Shown piece by piece: positions 29,925-30,456 of a stretch of 30,456 bases of DNA. How positions within the stretch are numbered: position 1 is the stretch's first letter; the number at the start of each line of letters is the position of its first letter. The position numbers and the translations under genes were made by a program. The DNA is taken from positions 1-30,456 of IMG/VR virus record IMGVR_UViG_3300030106_002189; one strand, 5' to 3'. The notes under the pieces were generated by a model. The model was not told the origin of the DNA, made no database searches, and worked only from the letters and a program-made list of their open reading frames with translations. The stretch is from a virus.

Positions 29925-30456
29925 ATGGCGGACAATAGCACATACAACGAATTAGTAGGTTTTACAACTGGCACACCTTCGGGAATAGTAGACAACCCCC
30001 GAAATATTGGCGATGTAATGAATAACCTAGCTATTCGGGTTATAGCTGAAACACAAAGGCAACTAGATGAAAACGCTAGTAAAGGAACTAGGGGGGATTT
30101 ACGGCAGTCAATAGAAATGCCTGTTAAGATATTCGGGACTTCGTTTGTTGCTACGCTATCTATGTTAGATTACTACGATTATATAAACAAAGGGGTTAAA
30201 GGAAAAGAAAGTAGCGAGAAAGCTCCCAATAGCCCTTACAAATATACAACGCTAAAACCACCCGTTAAAGCGTTAAAGGAATGGAGTTATTTTAAAGGGC
30301 TTAATCCGTTTGCAGTTCGTGAAAGTATATTTAAAAAAGGTATTAAGGCTAACAGGTTTTGGGATAAAGCATACAAAGAAATATCAACGGGTAAGATATT
30401 TAAACAACTAGAAAAAGATTTAAGAACTGCGGGGGTTAACGCAACTACTGAAGGTG
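29925..30456 (+). CDS. Connector/tail-completion-like protein, N-terminal part (continues at 1-126)
   Basis: ATG at 29925 directly follows the frameshift product's stop. The frame runs off the end and continues at base 1; the joined protein has 185 residues. Features: a helix DVMNNLAIRVIAETQRQLDE, the pattern TRGDLRQSIEMPVKIFGTSF (common in HK97 gp10-like neck and tail-completion proteins, 'G.L..SI'), then MLDYYDYINKGVKG, SPYKYTTLKPP and a basic helical C-terminus. That suggests a role at the tail-head joint or tail end, though the location beside the chaperone is also compatible with a tail protein. The last two bases of the window differ from the repeat and may be assembly noise. Confidence 0.65.
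   Translation, partial: MADNSTYNELVGFTTGTPSGIVDNPRNIGDVMNNLAIRVIAETQRQLDENASKGTRGDLRQSIEMPVKIFGTSFVATLSMLDYYDYINKGVKGKESSEKAPNSPYKYTTLKPPVKALKEWSYFKGLNPFAVRESIFKKGIKANRFWDKAYKEISTGKIFKQLEKDLRTAGVNATTEG
30357..30454. repeat. Terminal direct repeat, right copy
   Basis: Identical to bases 1-98. Removing one copy and the final two bases leaves a circle of about 30,356 bp with every gene intact. Confidence 0.9.

Noticed and set aside
1-30456. tRNA genes, integrase, lysogeny repressor, insertion sequences
   Set aside because: None recognised by eye on either strand; short or divergent versions could be missed without a profile search.

Overview
This window looks like a complete genome of a tailed dsDNA phage, probably a siphovirus infecting a member of Bacteroidota (most likely Flavobacteriia). 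The first 98 bases are repeated at the end (30357-30454), so the contig closes into a circle with a period of about 30,356 bp. One gene crosses the junction in frame. The host guess rests on AT-rich DNA, start codons preceded by A-rich stretches instead of Shine-Dalgarno sites, and several small proteins and structural families that I associate with Bacteroidota phages. I see no integrase, excisionase, CI-like repressor, tRNA, insertion sequence or CRISPR array, so a lytic life style is the simpler reading.

Layout on the circle: terminase small and large subunits (27.1-28.8 kb); one minus-strand gene and a repeat-rich intergenic region (28.8-29.1 kb); tail assembly chaperone with a -1 frameshift extension (29.1-29.9 kb); a junction-spanning connector-like gene; two large tail proteins and the tape measure (0.1-6.2 kb); prohead protease, scaffold and major capsid protein (6.2-9.1 kb); tail tube protein between two terminators (9.2-9.8 kb); small structural genes, a composite portal protein and head-tail joining proteins (9.8-13.2 kb); a LamG-domain adhesin (13.2-14.9 kb); a lysis module with coiled-coil membrane protein, M15 peptidase, holin-like protein and unimolecular spanin candidate (15.0-16.8 kb); and a metallophosphoesterase (16.8-17.9 kb).

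The remainder (18.0-27.1 kb) is an early/replication region of small, overlapping, co-directional genes: DUF3127/SSB-like protein, HTH proteins, two PD-(D/E)XK nuclease candidates, a replisome-organizer-like protein, a RecA/DnaB-type ATPase, a PP-loop (PAPS reductase-like) protein and a sigma-like factor. Segments at about 20.0-21.6 kb and 23.2-24.9 kb look AT-richer and may be accessory cassettes.

The most notable observation is an 11-bp-periodic iteron array (GCTTAAG plus 4 bases) present twice. One copy lies inside the replisome-organizer-like gene (21931-21972) and one in the intergenic region at 28975-29049. Both end in the same 19-bp sequence and run into an A-rich tract. This resembles a lambda-like origin inside its initiator gene, plus a second origin or operator site.
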